This document shows positions 52,274 through 62,316 of a stretch of 64,000 nt of DNA, piece by piece. How positions within the stretch are numbered: the first letter of the stretch is position 1; the number at the start of each line of letters is the position of its first letter. The notes under the pieces were generated by a model. That model made no database searches, was not told the origin of the DNA, and saw only the letters and a program-made list of their open reading frames with translations. Location: assembly GCA_904420095.1 (NCBI GenBank), contig CAJFUB010000041.1:1-64000 (forward strand), read 5' to 3'. The DNA is from an uncultured Clostridia bacterium. Lineage in GTDB: Bacteria > Bacillota > Clostridia > UBA1212 > UBA1255. Made by a program: the position numbers and the translations under genes.

Positions 52274-54697
52274 TCAAACGTTCCAGATTTCATCGGCATA
52301 TTTTCGGATCGTATTGTCGCTTGAGAATACGCCGGAGGCCGCCGTATTGATCACTGACATTTTATTCCAGGCGTTTCGGTCCGCATACAGCGTATCAATC
52401 TTCTCCTGGGCGCGTACGTAAGCGTCAAAGTCCTTCAGCGTAAAATACGGATCGTTTTCTTCCGTGAGATGCTTGACGATCGGATCAAATTCATGCTGCG
52501 GCGCCAGCCCGAAATATCCCTCCTGCAGCTGCCGCAGAAGCCTCTGCAGACGCGGATCCGATCGAATTACTTCTGCTGCGCTGTAGTTCCCGTTTTTCTG
52601 ATATGCAATCACTTCGTCGGAACGGAGTCCGAACAAAACAATATTTTCGTCTCCGACTTCCCTGTGGATCTCCACGTTCGCGCCGTCCAGCGTCGCCACG
52701 GTCACGGCGCCGTTCATCATAAATTTCATATTTCCCGTCCCGGAGGCCTCTTTCGATGCCGTAGAGATCTGCTCGCTGACCTCGCCGGCAGGAATCATAC
52801 GCTGCGCCAGGCTCACGCCATAGTTCGGCATGAAAACGACCTTCAGCTTCCGGCTTACGGCAGAATCGCGGTTAATTCTGTCCGCTACGGTACAGATCAG
52901 TTTGATCGTGTTCTTCGCCAGAAGATAGCCCGGGAATGCCTTTGCGCCGAATATGAAGGTCCGGGGGATCATTTCCAGGGACGGATCGTCACAGAGCCGA
53001 TTGTATAAATCCATGATATGCAGGATGTTCAGCAGCTGCCGTTTATACATGTGGAGCCGCTTGACCTGGATGTCGAAAATAGAGGACGGATCCGCAGCAA
53101 TGTCATATTTCTCTTTGATAAACGCGGCAAGCTGTTCCTTCTTTCTGCGTTTAACCGCCGCCGCCTTTTCCAGAAACGCATGGTCCTCCGCCCAGCGCCG
53201 GAGCGATCCCAGCTCCGACGGATGCAGCTGCCAGTCCGTGCCGATCGTTTCGTTTATCAGATCGGAGAGCTCCGGATTTGCTTCCAGAAGCCAGCGCCGG
53301 TGGCTGATTCCGTTCGTTTTGTTGTTGAATTTTCCGGGGTAAAATTCGTGGAAATTCTTCAGCTCCTGGTTTTTTAAGATCTCGGTATGCAGCTCTGCCA
53401 CGCCGTTCACGCTGTGGCTTCCCACGATAGAAAGGTAGGCCATTTTCACAACGCCGTCCTGGATCACGGACATGGCGTTCAATCTGTTCCAATCGCCGTT
53501 ATACCGTCTGGAAACCTCCGCTGTAAAGCGGCGGTTAATTTCCTCTACGATCATATAAATCCGCGGCAGCAGCTTCCGGAACATCCGTACGTCCCATTTT
53601 TCCAGAGCCTCCGCCAGAATCGTATGATTGGTGTAAGCGGCTGTTTGAACCGTAACGCTCCAGGCGGAATCCCAGTTCAGCCCTTCTTCGTCCATCAGGA
53701 TCCGCATCAGTTCCGGAATGGCCAGGGCGGGATGCGTATCGTTGATATGAATCGCGGCGTAACGATGCAGCTCGGAGGGGGAAACCCCGTTTTTTTTCAT
53801 ACGGCGGAGAATGCTCTGTACGCCGGCGCTTGTGAAAAAGTACTCCTGCTTCAGCCGGAGCAGCTTGCCCCGTTCCGTAGAATCGTCGGGATACAATACG
53901 TTCGTAATCGCGTTCACAGCGGTCTGGCTTTCCGTTGCTTTTTCGTAATCGCCTTTGCTGAACATGGCAAAATCAAAGCCCGGGCCGTCCGTTTCCGCGC
54001 TCCAGAGGCGCAGCGTATTGACGGTTCCGTTACGGAAGCCGGGAACCGGCATGTCGTACGGCACTGCCAGGATCGGCTCATAGTCCTGATATTCCACGCT
54101 CAGCTTCCCATCCGGGCCTCCTCCCCAGTTCATTCGAACCGTTCCGCCGAATCGTACCATGCAGGCCTCGTCGTCGCGCCGCGTTTCCCATACGTTTTTG
54201 ATCTTGAGCCAGTTATCGGGGCTCTCAATCTGGTATCCGTTTCTGATCTGCTGCTCGAACAGGCCGTACCGGTAGCGGATTCCGATCCCGGTGCCGGCAA
54301 TTCCCATGGATGCCATGGAATCAAGGAAGCAGGCCGCAAGCCTGCCGAGGCCGCCGTTGCCCAGTCCTGCGTCCGGCTCAATTTCTTCGAGCCTGGAAAG
54401 TTCCGTTCCGAGCTCTCTCAGTCCTTCTTCAACAACCGTTTTGATTCCCAGATTGATCAAAGCCGCGTCCATAAGCCGTCCGATCAGAAATTCCATGGAA
54501 AAATAAAAGACCTGCTTCCGTTTTTCCGTCTCGTATTTCACATCGGTGTCGTGCCAGGCGCCGGCCATATAATCCATCAGCAGCGAGCCCAGGGCAAGAT
54601 ATTTCAGGGTGTCCCCTACGTCTTCCACGGATTCGCGGTATAGAGAAATCATTTTTCTTTTATAGTCTTTTATAAATTTTTCTTTGTCCAGATTCAT
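52274..54697 (-). CDS. glgP: Glycogen/maltodextrin phosphorylase
   Basis: 807-residue pyridoxal-phosphate enzyme releasing glucose-1-phosphate from alpha-1,4 glucans. It has EPDAGLGNGGLGRLAACFLDS near residue 105-125, NDTHPALAIPELMRIL, NILHIMDLYN and the PLP-Lys segment KEASGTGNMKFMMNGAVT near 655. Full length and complete. It lies between glgA (8-base gap) and the GH13 gene in a single operon holding both synthesis and breakdown of glycogen. Confidence 0.97.
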   Translation of the reverse strand: MNLDKEKFIKDYKRKMISLYRESVEDVGDTLKYLALGSLLMDYMAGAWHDTDVKYETEKRKQVFYFSMEFLIGRLMDAALINLGIKTVVEEGLRELGTELSRLEEIEPDAGLGNGGLGRLAACFLDSMASMGIAGTGIGIRYRYGLFEQQIRNGYQIESPDNWLKIKNVWETRRDDEACMVRFGGTVRMNWGGGPDGKLSVEYQDYEPILAVPYDMPVPGFRNGTVNTLRLWSAETDGPGFDFAMFSKGDYEKATESQTAVNAITNVLYPDDSTERGKLLRLKQEYFFTSAGVQSILRRMKKNGVSPSELHRYAAIHINDTHPALAIPELMRILMDEEGLNWDSAWSVTVQTAAYTNHTILAEALEKWDVRMFRKLLPRIYMIVEEINRRFTAEVSRRYNGDWNRLNAMSVIQDGVVKMAYLSIVGSHSVNGVAELHTEILKNQELKNFHEFYPGKFNNKTNGISHRRWLLEANPELSDLINETIGTDWQLHPSELGSLRRWAEDHAFLEKAAAVKRRKKEQLAAFIKEKYDIAADPSSIFDIQVKRLHMYKRQLLNILHIMDLYNRLCDDPSLEMIPRTFIFGAKAFPGYLLAKNTIKLICTVADRINRDSAVSRKLKVVFMPNYGVSLAQRMIPAGEVSEQISTASKEASGTGNMKFMMNGAVTVATLDGANVEIHREVGDENIVLFGLRSDEVIAYQKNGNYSAAEVIRSDPRLQRLLRQLQEGYFGLAPQHEFDPIVKHLTEENDPYFTLKDFDAYVRAQEKIDTLYADRNAWNKMSVINTAASGVFSSDNTIRKYADEIWNV

Positions 54698-54705
54698 TGA
54701 TGCTG

Positions 54706-56142
54706 TCAGTCCTCCGAAAGTTCGCGGTATAATTTCAGATATTTAGCGGATTGCGTATTCCAGTCGTATTTCGCGTTCATGGCGTTCTTTACAAGCTTTT
54801 GCCAGGCTTCCCTGTTCTTATACTGCGCCACGGCATATTCGATCACATGAAGCATGTCGTGGGCATTATAATTTGTAAACGAGAAGCCGTTTCCCTCTCC
54901 CGTAAATTCGTTGTACGCCGTAACGGTGTCGCGGAGTCCTCCCGTTTCACGCACGACCGGCAGCGTACCGTATGCCATTGCGATCATCTGGCTGAGACCG
55001 CACGGCTCGAACAGCGAGGGCATCAGGAACAGGTCAGAGCCCGCATAGATCTTGGAGGCGAGTACATTATCGAAGCGGATCAACGCGGAAACTTTCCCCG
55101 GATAGGAATATGCGTAGTATTCAAAAAAGTCCTGATAATCCTGATCGCCCGTGCCGAGCAGCACAAACTGTATATCCATTTTCAAAATTTCTTCCATCAC
55201 CCGTGTCACAAGGTCAATTCCCTTCTGCCGTACGAGACGCGTGATCATGGAAAGGATGGGAACCTCTGGATTTTCCGGAAGTCCCACCGTTTTCTGCAGA
55301 TCCGTTTTGTTCACGGCCTTTCTCTGCAGCGAGCGGGAGGTGTAATTTGATACGATGTTCGGATCCGTTTTCGGATTGTTCTGTCCATAATCGATTCCGT
55401 TGGTAATTCCGACAAGCTTATAGGAATTCTGGCGCAGCAGTCCGTCCAGGCCTTCCCCGTAATAAGGCGTCTGAATTTCTTTCGCATAGGTCTCGCTCAC
55501 AGTCGTGACGCGGTCGGAAAAAACGATGCCGCCTTTCACAAAAGAGATCCCATCATGATATTTCAGCTTATCCTCGCAGTTATACTGCGGGCCCAGGCCA
55601 AGAAGCTCTTCCAGGACGGAAGGAGAAAATACGCCCTGATATTTCAAATTGTGGATTGTATATACGGAACGTGTGTGAGCGAATTCGGGCCTTCCAAAAT
55701 AAACGTCTTTCAGAAATACCGGAATCATGGCGGTCTGCCAGTCGTTGCAGTGGATGATATCCGGGTAAAACGCTTCCATGTACCGGACCGCTTCCATGAC
55801 AGCCCGGCAGAAAAACGAGAAACGCTCGCCGTCGTCGAAATACCCGTAGCAGCCCGGCCTTTTAAAATAATATTCGTTATCGATAAAATAAACCGGGATG
55901 CCGTCGTAATTCAAATATTCAAGCCCGCAGTACTGATTTCTCCAGCCGACGCTTACCCCGAAAGATGCGATGAGGCTCGTCTTAGACGTATAATTCAAGG
56001 AAATATCGCCATATTTAGGCAATATGATCCGAACGTCTTCTCCTTTCTCGCGCAGCGCTTTCGGAAGCGCGAAAGAAACGTCCGCCAGCCCGCCCGTTTT
56101 GATAAAAGGCTGTACTTCGGCCGATACAAACAAAATTTTCAT
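54706..56142 (-). CDS. glgA: Glycogen synthase (ADP-glucose type)
   Basis: 478-residue GT5 enzyme that extends alpha-1,4 glucan from ADP-glucose. N-terminal KTGGLADV (residues 16-23, ADP-glucose binding), CNDWQTAMIP, TIHNLKYQGVF, TNGIDYGQNNPKTD, MITRLVRQKGIDL, and SLFEPCGLSQMIAMAYGTLPVVRETGGLRDTV near residues 370-400. Standard length. It starts 29 bases after glgD and precedes glgP. Confidence 0.97.
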   Translation of the reverse strand: MKILFVSAEVQPFIKTGGLADVSFALPKALREKGEDVRIILPKYGDISLNYTSKTSLIASFGVSVGWRNQYCGLEYLNYDGIPVYFIDNEYYFKRPGCYGYFDDGERFSFFCRAVMEAVRYMEAFYPDIIHCNDWQTAMIPVFLKDVYFGRPEFAHTRSVYTIHNLKYQGVFSPSVLEELLGLGPQYNCEDKLKYHDGISFVKGGIVFSDRVTTVSETYAKEIQTPYYGEGLDGLLRQNSYKLVGITNGIDYGQNNPKTDPNIVSNYTSRSLQRKAVNKTDLQKTVGLPENPEVPILSMITRLVRQKGIDLVTRVMEEILKMDIQFVLLGTGDQDYQDFFEYYAYSYPGKVSALIRFDNVLASKIYAGSDLFLMPSLFEPCGLSQMIAMAYGTLPVVRETGGLRDTVTAYNEFTGEGNGFSFTNYNAHDMLHVIEYAVAQYKNREAWQKLVKNAMNAKYDWNTQSAKYLKLYRELSED

Positions 56143-56171
56143 GCTGCGTTCCTCCTTATGCCTTTTGGCGT

Positions 56172-57287
56172 TTATTTGAACAGATTCTTCTTTTCTATCA
56201 CAAGCGGGAAGGTTTCGTTTCCCTTGAGCTCAGTGCCGCTGTCGATGTCCACGTTTTTATCCACGATGACGTTGGAAAGACGCGCACCCCTGTGAATTCT
56301 GATGTTCTGCAGAATGATGCAGTTCCGAATCGATACGCCATCCTCGATTTCAACGTATCTTCCGATCACGGAATTTTCTACGCTGCCCCGGATCACACAG
56401 CCGTCGGCGATCAAAGAATTCGTCACGGTACAGCCCTTGACGTAAAGCGTCGGCGGCTCATCCTTGATTTTGGTATAAATCGGCCGATCGGAGCGGAACA
56501 GCGCGTTGCTTACCTCAGGATCAAGCATATTCATGTTACTCTTATAATATGAAGAAATCGTATTGATACAAAAAACATATCCCTGATAACGATACGCATT
56601 GATTTCCAGATTGTACAGCTCGTTAAAAATGATATTGTAAAAGCTGCCGGAATTGATGTTATGCGCGCTTTTGTAAATCAGATCCACCAGCTGTTCTTTT
56701 TTCATAATGAAAATTTCCATACAGATATTTGCTTTCTTGCCGAACCCGATGTTCTTGCCGACGCCTTTCAGCCGGCCGCTCCGTTTGTCGACATCCAATG
56801 TGTAGCAGTTGAGAAATTCCGCATCCGCATGGTCCGTTTCCGTATATACGACCGTCATGTCCGCGCCGGACGCCTCGTGCGCTTCCACCACCTCCGTCAG
56901 GTCCATGTTGCACACCATATAAGAAGACGTCAGAATCACGTTTTCGCTGCTGCTCCGGTAAATATATTCCATATTGTTTTTGAGAAGCTTGGAATCATGG
57001 TTTACAAAATCGCAGAGCCCGTGATTGAAAAGAAACAACCCGTCAATCTTTCTGTTCAGATCCCATGCCTTGCCCGTGCCGACGTGATCCGTAAGAGACC
57101 GGGAATTTGTGCTGGAAAAGATCCCGACGTTTTTGATCCCGCTGTTTACGATGTTCGAAAGCATGAAATCGATAACGCGGTATCTGCTCCCGATGGGAAT
57201 GGATGCGATCGGCCGGTTCGTCGTGAGGCTTCTGATATCGTTTTCGTTTTCGTCCAGATTGATGATCGCCATGTAGTCCTTTATCAT
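56172..57287 (-). CDS. glgD: ADP-glucose pyrophosphorylase regulatory subunit GlgD
   Basis: 371 residues, related to GlgC but lacking the N-terminal GGQGSRL catalytic loop, which is replaced by NLDENENDIRSLTTNRPIASI. The sugar-phosphate entry GSRYRVIDFMLSN and the C-terminal left-handed beta-helix (SVENSVIGRYVEIEDGV, RLSNVIVDKNVDI) are kept. In Firmicutes such as Geobacillus and Ruminococcus, GlgD forms a heterotetramer with GlgC and raises its activity. It follows glgC by 12 bases. Confidence 0.95.
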   Translation of the reverse strand: MIKDYMAIINLDENENDIRSLTTNRPIASIPIGSRYRVIDFMLSNIVNSGIKNVGIFSSTNSRSLTDHVGTGKAWDLNRKIDGLFLFNHGLCDFVNHDSKLLKNNMEYIYRSSSENVILTSSYMVCNMDLTEVVEAHEASGADMTVVYTETDHADAEFLNCYTLDVDKRSGRLKGVGKNIGFGKKANICMEIFIMKKEQLVDLIYKSAHNINSGSFYNIIFNELYNLEINAYRYQGYVFCINTISSYYKSNMNMLDPEVSNALFRSDRPIYTKIKDEPPTLYVKGCTVTNSLIADGCVIRGSVENSVIGRYVEIEDGVSIRNCIILQNIRIHRGARLSNVIVDKNVDIDSGTELKGNETFPLVIEKKNLFK

Positions 57288-57299
57288 TTTAAAACCTCC

Positions 57300-58445
57300 T
57301 TACCCCATTCTGGCCTGGGACGGAATCGTTTTCCCGGCGTCAATCACTGCGATTTCTCTGCCGTTTCCAATCGCGTTATGCGATTCCACCCGCACGTTCT
57401 CCAGCAAAATGCTCTTGCTGATGATCACATTATCGTCCACAACGGAATTTTCCATAATAATCGAGTTCTCGATCCTGGTATTTTTCCCCACCTGCACGCC
57501 GGGAAAAACAATGGAATTGACGAGCTGGCCGAGAATGACGCAGCCCTCCGTCACGATTGAATTTTCCAGCCGCGCTTCCGGGCCGATGTACTGCGACGGC
57601 CGCGCCGCAGTATCAGTATATATTTTCCAGTCGTTTGAAAAAAGCTTTACTTCGTTTTCCGGGCTCAGCAGATCCATATGCGCTTCCCAATAGCTCTGAA
57701 TCGTTCCTACGTCCTTCCAGTAGCCGCTGAAGCGGTAAGCGACGAGCGTTTCCCCTTTTTCAAGCATCGTGGGAATCACGTTCTTTCCAAAGTCGTTTTC
57801 CGACGCCGGATCCTCCGCATCGGCGATCAGGTATTTTCTGAGCTTTTCATATGTAAAAATATAAATTCCCATCGAAGCAAGCGTGCTTTTCGGCTCTTTC
57901 GGCTTTTCTTCAAACGCCGTGATCACGCCGTCCTCGTCCGTATGCATGATGCCGAAGCGAGATGCCTCGGCAAGCGGCACCTCGATCACGGCGATCGTCG
58001 CGTCCGCCGCCGCGTCAATATGGCGCGCAAGCATTTTGCGGTAATCCATTTTGTAAATATGGTCTCCCGACAGAATCAGCACATATTCGGGGTTATAATC
58101 GTCCAGAAAATTCAAGTTCTGATAGATGGCGTTCGCCGTTCCCTTGTACCAGTCGCCTCCCGCTTCGCTCATATACGGAGGCAGCATCGCCGCGCCGCCG
58201 TGTACGCGGTCCAGATCCCACGGCGTTCCGATCCCGATATGCGCATTCAGCATCTGCGGTTTGTACTGCGTCAAAATTCCCACCGTGTCGATGCCGGAAT
58301 TTGAACAGTTGCTGAGCGCAAAGTCAATGATCCTGTATTTCCCGCCGAACGGCACTGCGGGCTTTGCCATATGCTTTGTCAGAAGCCCAAGCCGGCTTCC
58401 CTGTCCTCCCGCGAGTATCATTGCAACCATGTTCTTCTTGGCCAT
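57300..58445 (-). CDS. glgC: Glucose-1-phosphate adenylyltransferase GlgC
   Basis: 381 residues. It makes ADP-glucose from ATP and glucose-1-phosphate, the committed step. Catalytic loop [27 protein letters not shown] at residues 12-38 (shown by its ends AGGQGSRLG and [11 protein letters not shown]), [12 protein letters not shown] (catalytic Asp), FEEKPKEP, and a C-terminal beta-helix ([27 protein letters not shown]). It follows glgB by 20 bases. Confidence 0.97.
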   Translation of the reverse strand: MAKKNMVAMILAGGQGSRLGLLTKHMAKPAVPFGGKYRIIDFALSNCSNSGIDTVGILTQYKPQMLNAHIGIGTPWDLDRVHGGAAMLPPYMSEAGGDWYKGTANAIYQNLNFLDDYNPEYVLILSGDHIYKMDYRKMLARHIDAAADATIAVIEVPLAEASRFGIMHTDEDGVITAFEEKPKEPKSTLASMGIYIFTYEKLRKYLIADAEDPASENDFGKNVIPTMLEKGETLVAYRFSGYWKDVGTIQSYWEAHMDLLSPENEVKLFSNDWKIYTDTAARPSQYIGPEARLENSIVTEGCVILGQLVNSIVFPGVQVGKNTRIENSIIMENSVVDDNVIISKSILLENVRVESHNAIGNGREIAVIDAGKTIPSQARMG

Positions 58446-58465
58446 ACGCGTTACACTCCTCTGTC

Positions 58466-60436
58466 TTATTCTCTATTCTTCCGCCGGAATACAGGCCGGT
58501 ATATCATTGCACCGTATCCCGGAAGCCTGATCCTGATATGGAACGGGAGACCATTCCACGGCTCCGGCTCCGGTTTCAGCATGATTTCAGCCGACTCCGA
58601 TCGAGAGTCCGCCGGAAAAGGAAACGCAAGCACATAATCTGCAAAGCGCGGAACACCGAGCTTGAATTCCTCATACGCAACCGGCGTAAAATTACAGATC
58701 ACGACAAGAAAATCCTCCTCGTCCTCCGCATAGCGGATATACGAAAACACGCTCTGCGATGAGTTGTTTGCGTCGATCCAGCGAAAACCCTCGCGGCGGT
58801 CGTCCTTCTCCCACAGCGCCCTGTGTTCCGCATAGAATGCGTTCAAATCACGGACATAGCGCCGCAGACGTTCATGCTTCGGATATAGCAGCAGCTTCCA
58901 CTCCAGTTCCTCATAATAGCGCCATTCCACAAACTGTCCAAATTCGTTCCCCATAAACTGCAGCTTTTTGCCGGGATGCGTCATCATGAATAAATAATAG
59001 CACGCAAGCGCCTCGAATTTTGCGTCATAGTCCCCGAACATTTTTTCGATCATGGAATGTTTTCCGTGGACGACCTCATCGTGGGAAAGCGGAAGAATAT
59101 AATTCTCCGAAAATGCGTATAAGATGGAAAACGTCATTTGATTATGATGCCACTGTCTGTATATGGGATCCATCCTCATGTATTCCAGCGTATCGTTCAT
59201 CCAGCCCATGTTCCATTTGAAGTTAAAGCCGAGTCCGCCCAGATACGTCGGTTTCGTTACCAGTGGCCAGGCGCTTGAATCCTCCGCGATCATCAGAGGA
59301 TTGGGGATTTCTTCGAAAACAGCGCGGTTAAGGGCCCGCAAAAATTCAATTCCCTCAATGCATTCATTTCCGCCATATCTGTTTTTCAACGCGGGAGAGG
59401 GCTTTTTCGCATAATCCAGGTACAGCATGTTTGCAACGGCGTCCACGCGCAGCCCGTCGACGTGAAATTCACGAAAGAAGTACAAGGCATTTGAAATCAA
59501 AAAGCTCCGAACCTCTCCCTTTCCGAGATCGAAATTCGCGGTTCCCCACTGAAGATTCTCCCGCCGTTCTGCCATTTCCGATTCGTACGCCCAATCGCCG
59601 TCAAAGTTGTAAAGTCCGGATTCATCCTTGCAGAAATGACCGGGCACCCAGTCCAGAATGACGCCGATCCCCGCCTGATGAAGGCGGTCCACAAAATACC
59701 GGAAATCGTCCGGCGAGCCATATCGGCTTGTAATCGAATAAAAGCAAAGCGTCTGATAGCCCCAGGAGGCATCCAGAGGATGCTCCGAAACGGGCATGAT
59801 TTCCACATGCGTATAATGCATCTCATTTAAATAAACGGCAAGCTGCTCCGCGAGCTCCCGATAATTTAAAAACGGCTCTTCCGCCTTTCTTTCGTCGACT
59901 TCCCGCCACTGCGTTTCATAATCGATTCCCGGAATCGCGCCGCGCTTCCAGGATCCGAGATGCACCTCATAAATATTCAGCGGGCCGTGAATCAAATCCT
60001 TACCCGCCCGCTGCTTCATCCATTCGCTGTCTCCCCACGCATATTTCCCCGACTCGTAAATGACGGAAGCCGTTCCCGGCCTGCATTCGCTCAGAAGCGC
60101 ATACGGGTCGGATTTATATACCGTTCTGCCATTTTTTTGTTCGACGGCATATTTGTATTTCTGTCCCACAGCCGCATCCGGAGTAAAAAACGACCAGACT
60201 CCATTCTTTCCGCGCTTCATGGTTCCTGATTTTGCGTCGTTCTTCCCCCAGCCGTTGAACTCTCCGATCACGCGCACGCCAGTGGCTCCCGGCGCCCACA
60301 GCGTAAAACGGATGCCGGACGTTCTGACTCCGTTGACCGTCCTGACACAGCTCCGGCTTCCGAAAAACTTATAGCTGTCTGTACAATTTCCCGTTTGAAA
60401 ATCCCTGAAGCGTTTTTCGGAAAGGAACTCAGCCAT
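58466..60436 (-). CDS. glgB: 1,4-alpha-glucan branching enzyme
   Basis: 656-residue GH13 transferase that forms alpha-1,6 branches. An N-terminal CBM48 ([23 protein letters not shown] near residue 45-67) precedes the catalytic barrel, with [26 protein letters not shown] (nucleophile Asp), [11 protein letters not shown] (acid/base Glu) and [12 protein letters not shown]. It is the first gene of the glycogen operon; AAAGGAG precedes the ATG, and the consensus promoter is at 60474-60502. Confidence 0.97.
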   Translation of the reverse strand: MAEFLSEKRFRDFQTGNCTDSYKFFGSRSCVRTVNGVRTSGIRFTLWAPGATGVRVIGEFNGWGKNDAKSGTMKRGKNGVWSFFTPDAAVGQKYKYAVEQKNGRTVYKSDPYALLSECRPGTASVIYESGKYAWGDSEWMKQRAGKDLIHGPLNIYEVHLGSWKRGAIPGIDYETQWREVDERKAEEPFLNYRELAEQLAVYLNEMHYTHVEIMPVSEHPLDASWGYQTLCFYSITSRYGSPDDFRYFVDRLHQAGIGVILDWVPGHFCKDESGLYNFDGDWAYESEMAERRENLQWGTANFDLGKGEVRSFLISNALYFFREFHVDGLRVDAVANMLYLDYAKKPSPALKNRYGGNECIEGIEFLRALNRAVFEEIPNPLMIAEDSSAWPLVTKPTYLGGLGFNFKWNMGWMNDTLEYMRMDPIYRQWHHNQMTFSILYAFSENYILPLSHDEVVHGKHSMIEKMFGDYDAKFEALACYYLFMMTHPGKKLQFMGNEFGQFVEWRYYEELEWKLLLYPKHERLRRYVRDLNAFYAEHRALWEKDDRREGFRWIDANNSSQSVFSYIRYAEDEEDFLVVICNFTPVAYEEFKLGVPRFADYVLAFPFPADSRSESAEIMLKPEPEPWNGLPFHIRIRLPGYGAMIYRPVFRRKNRE

Positions 60437-60473
60437 ACGTTTTTCTCCTTTAAATAAAACCTTTTATTAAAAA

Positions 60474-60502
60474 ATTGTAACTTATCATTTTGGGTTTGTC
60501 AA
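60474..60502 (-). promoter_or_regulatory. Promoter of the glycogen operon
   Basis: Minus-strand TTGACA (60497-60502), 17 bases, TACAAT (60474-60479), about 38 bases before glgB. The -35 hexamer occupies the same bases, shifted by one, as the -35 hexamer of the divergent MutS-like gene. Confidence 0.8.
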
Positions 60503-60525
60503 GAGTGCGGATAACATGATATAAT
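60496..60525 (+). promoter_or_regulatory. Promoter for the MutS-like/MscS genes
   Basis: TTGTCA (60496-60501), 18 bases, TATAAT (60520-60525), about 30 bases before the TTG start at 60556. It overlaps the glg operon promoter in the -35 element. Confidence 0.65.
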
Positions 60526-60555
60526 GAATAAAAATAAAAGAAAGCGGCGATAAAT

Positions 60556-62307
60556 TTGGAACAAAAATATTTTTTCAGCCTGATGTGGCCCGATTACTCT
60601 GAGGGCCGCAGAATCGAAGCGGAAATCCGCAGCGGGGAGATGTCCCTTTTCAATCAGGATCTTCTGGAGCGCGACATCAACGCGGAAATGCTCCTGGAGG
60701 GTATGGAAATCCGCAATGAAAACAAAGGCTATATCAAAATGCGCATGATGGATATGGTGCTGGATGAGAAAATCATCAAATACCGTCAGGATATTCTGAA
60801 GGATTTCATGAAGCATCCAGAGATCGAAAGCGCCTTCGACCAGACGCTTCTTCCGCTGATTCTGCGGCTGCGCGAGATGAAAAAGGCAAACATTGCGCAT
60901 GACGACAATCTCAGAAAAATTGCATGGCGGATCGAAATGCTGAAAATGTATATGCAGTGCGTAGATATTCTTCATGATCTGATCTGCGCGCCCGGCAGCA
61001 CGTTCGGTTCCCAAGGCATGAACGAATTTAAGAAAATGCTGGACGAGCTTTACGAGGGCGACAGCTATAAAGAGCTCAAGAAGCTTCTTCCGGACTTATA
61101 CGATAAGCTGCAGACGATGAAGGGCGTCACGATCGGAATCAATCTTGACAACGAGCTCCGTCCCGTAGAAGCCGTGCTGCTTTCGATCGAAGAAAAGCCA
61201 TTCCGACAGAAAGGGCTTGTCACTTCCCTGCTCGGAATGCGGAAAAATGACGAAAACTACTTTGGAATCGGTTCTTTCTATTCCATTCTGAGAGAAAATA
61301 AAGCAAATTCGCTTGATATCGGCATTATGCGCGATTTGGAAGCCGTGATGGGAGATACCTTCAAGCATCTTGGTGAAACGCTGACACGGTTCGAATGGAT
61401 TGAAACGGCATTTCTCTTTGAGCTGCTGCCCGAGGTTTATTATTACATCGGCGGCTGCCGCCTTGCGTCCAAGCTGCAGAAATCCGGTCTCCCGATCTGC
61501 TTCCCGGAGCCGGCGCCGAAGGACGAGCGAATTTTCCAGGTAAAGGATATGTATGACGCCAGCTTCGCGCTGCGCATCATGAGCGATATCGGCCTGAAGG
61601 ATCTGGAAAACGTCGTGGTGTGCAACGACGCGGAAATGTCCGACCGGGCCGGCAGAATTTTCATTCTGACGGGTGCAAATCAGGGCGGAAAGACGACGTT
61701 CACCAGAGGAATCGGGATCTGCCAGCTTCTGTTCCAGGCCGGATTCCCCATTCCCGGCACATCCGGCAGAATCAGCCCTGTCGATAATATCTACACGCAT
61801 TTTCCGGAGCTTGAGAAAAATTCGATCAGCGAGGGCCGTCTGGGCGAAGAATGCATCCGGCTGGAGACGATACTGCCCCGGCTCACAAAATACAGCATGA
61901 TTCTGATGAACGAGTCGCTCTCGAGCACCAGCCATCAGGAATGCCTCTTTATCGCGGAAGAAATCATGAAATATCTGCGGCGCGTCGGAGCCCGCTGTGT
62001 ATTTGCGACACATATCCATGAGCTTGCCGAAAACATTCCGGAGCTCAATAAGGAACCGGCGCTCAGCGATCTGGTCAGCATGGTCGCGGGCGTCGACGAA
62101 GGAACCGATATGGAAGTTCTCACGGAGGAAGGCCGGAAAAAATATCAGGGCTCGAAACGTACTTACAAGATTCTTCCCATGCCGCCGCAGGGAAAAAGCT
62201 TCGCTTTGGATATTGCGAAAACATACGGCATCAGTTTCGAGCAGCTCTGCAAAACGCACGATGAAAAATATTCGGCTCCCGGCGTAGATCCTTCACGCGG
62301 AGCGTGA
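60556..62307 (+). CDS. MutS-like ATPase (MutS domain III/V family, not MutS1)
   Basis: 583 residues. A helical lever/clamp-like N-terminal region (about 1-370) lacks the mismatch-recognition domain I and its Phe-X-Glu motif. The ABC-type ATPase domain has Walker A ILTGANQGGKTTFTRG near residue 375, the signature segment ISEGRLGEECIRLE, and Walker B MILMNESLSSTSHQE, where Asn stands in place of the usual Asp before the catalytic Glu. FATHIHELAE follows. It is therefore unlikely to act in classic mismatch repair; roles in recombination or ribosome quality control are known for other MutS paralogues. The start is TTG with only a weak ribosome site. MscS follows after 9 bases. Confidence 0.85.
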   Translation: MEQKYFFSLMWPDYSEGRRIEAEIRSGEMSLFNQDLLERDINAEMLLEGMEIRNENKGYIKMRMMDMVLDEKIIKYRQDILKDFMKHPEIESAFDQTLLPLILRLREMKKANIAHDDNLRKIAWRIEMLKMYMQCVDILHDLICAPGSTFGSQGMNEFKKMLDELYEGDSYKELKKLLPDLYDKLQTMKGVTIGINLDNELRPVEAVLLSIEEKPFRQKGLVTSLLGMRKNDENYFGIGSFYSILRENKANSLDIGIMRDLEAVMGDTFKHLGETLTRFEWIETAFLFELLPEVYYYIGGCRLASKLQKSGLPICFPEPAPKDERIFQVKDMYDASFALRIMSDIGLKDLENVVVCNDAEMSDRAGRIFILTGANQGGKTTFTRGIGICQLLFQAGFPIPGTSGRISPVDNIYTHFPELEKNSISEGRLGEECIRLETILPRLTKYSMILMNESLSSTSHQECLFIAEEIMKYLRRVGARCVFATHIHELAENIPELNKEPALSDLVSMVAGVDEGTDMEVLTEEGRKKYQGSKRTYKILPMPPQGKSFALDIAKTYGISFEQLCKTHDEKYSAPGVDPSRGA

Positions 62308-62316
62308 TCGGCCGGC

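Noticed and set aside
53387-54643. 418-codon plus-strand frame opposite glgP
   Set aside because: Antisense shadow of the phosphorylase gene; low-complexity His/Arg-rich translation and no motif.
61096-62259. 387-codon minus-strand frame opposite the MutS-like gene
   Set aside because: The real gene on the plus strand has a full ATPase domain; this frame has none.
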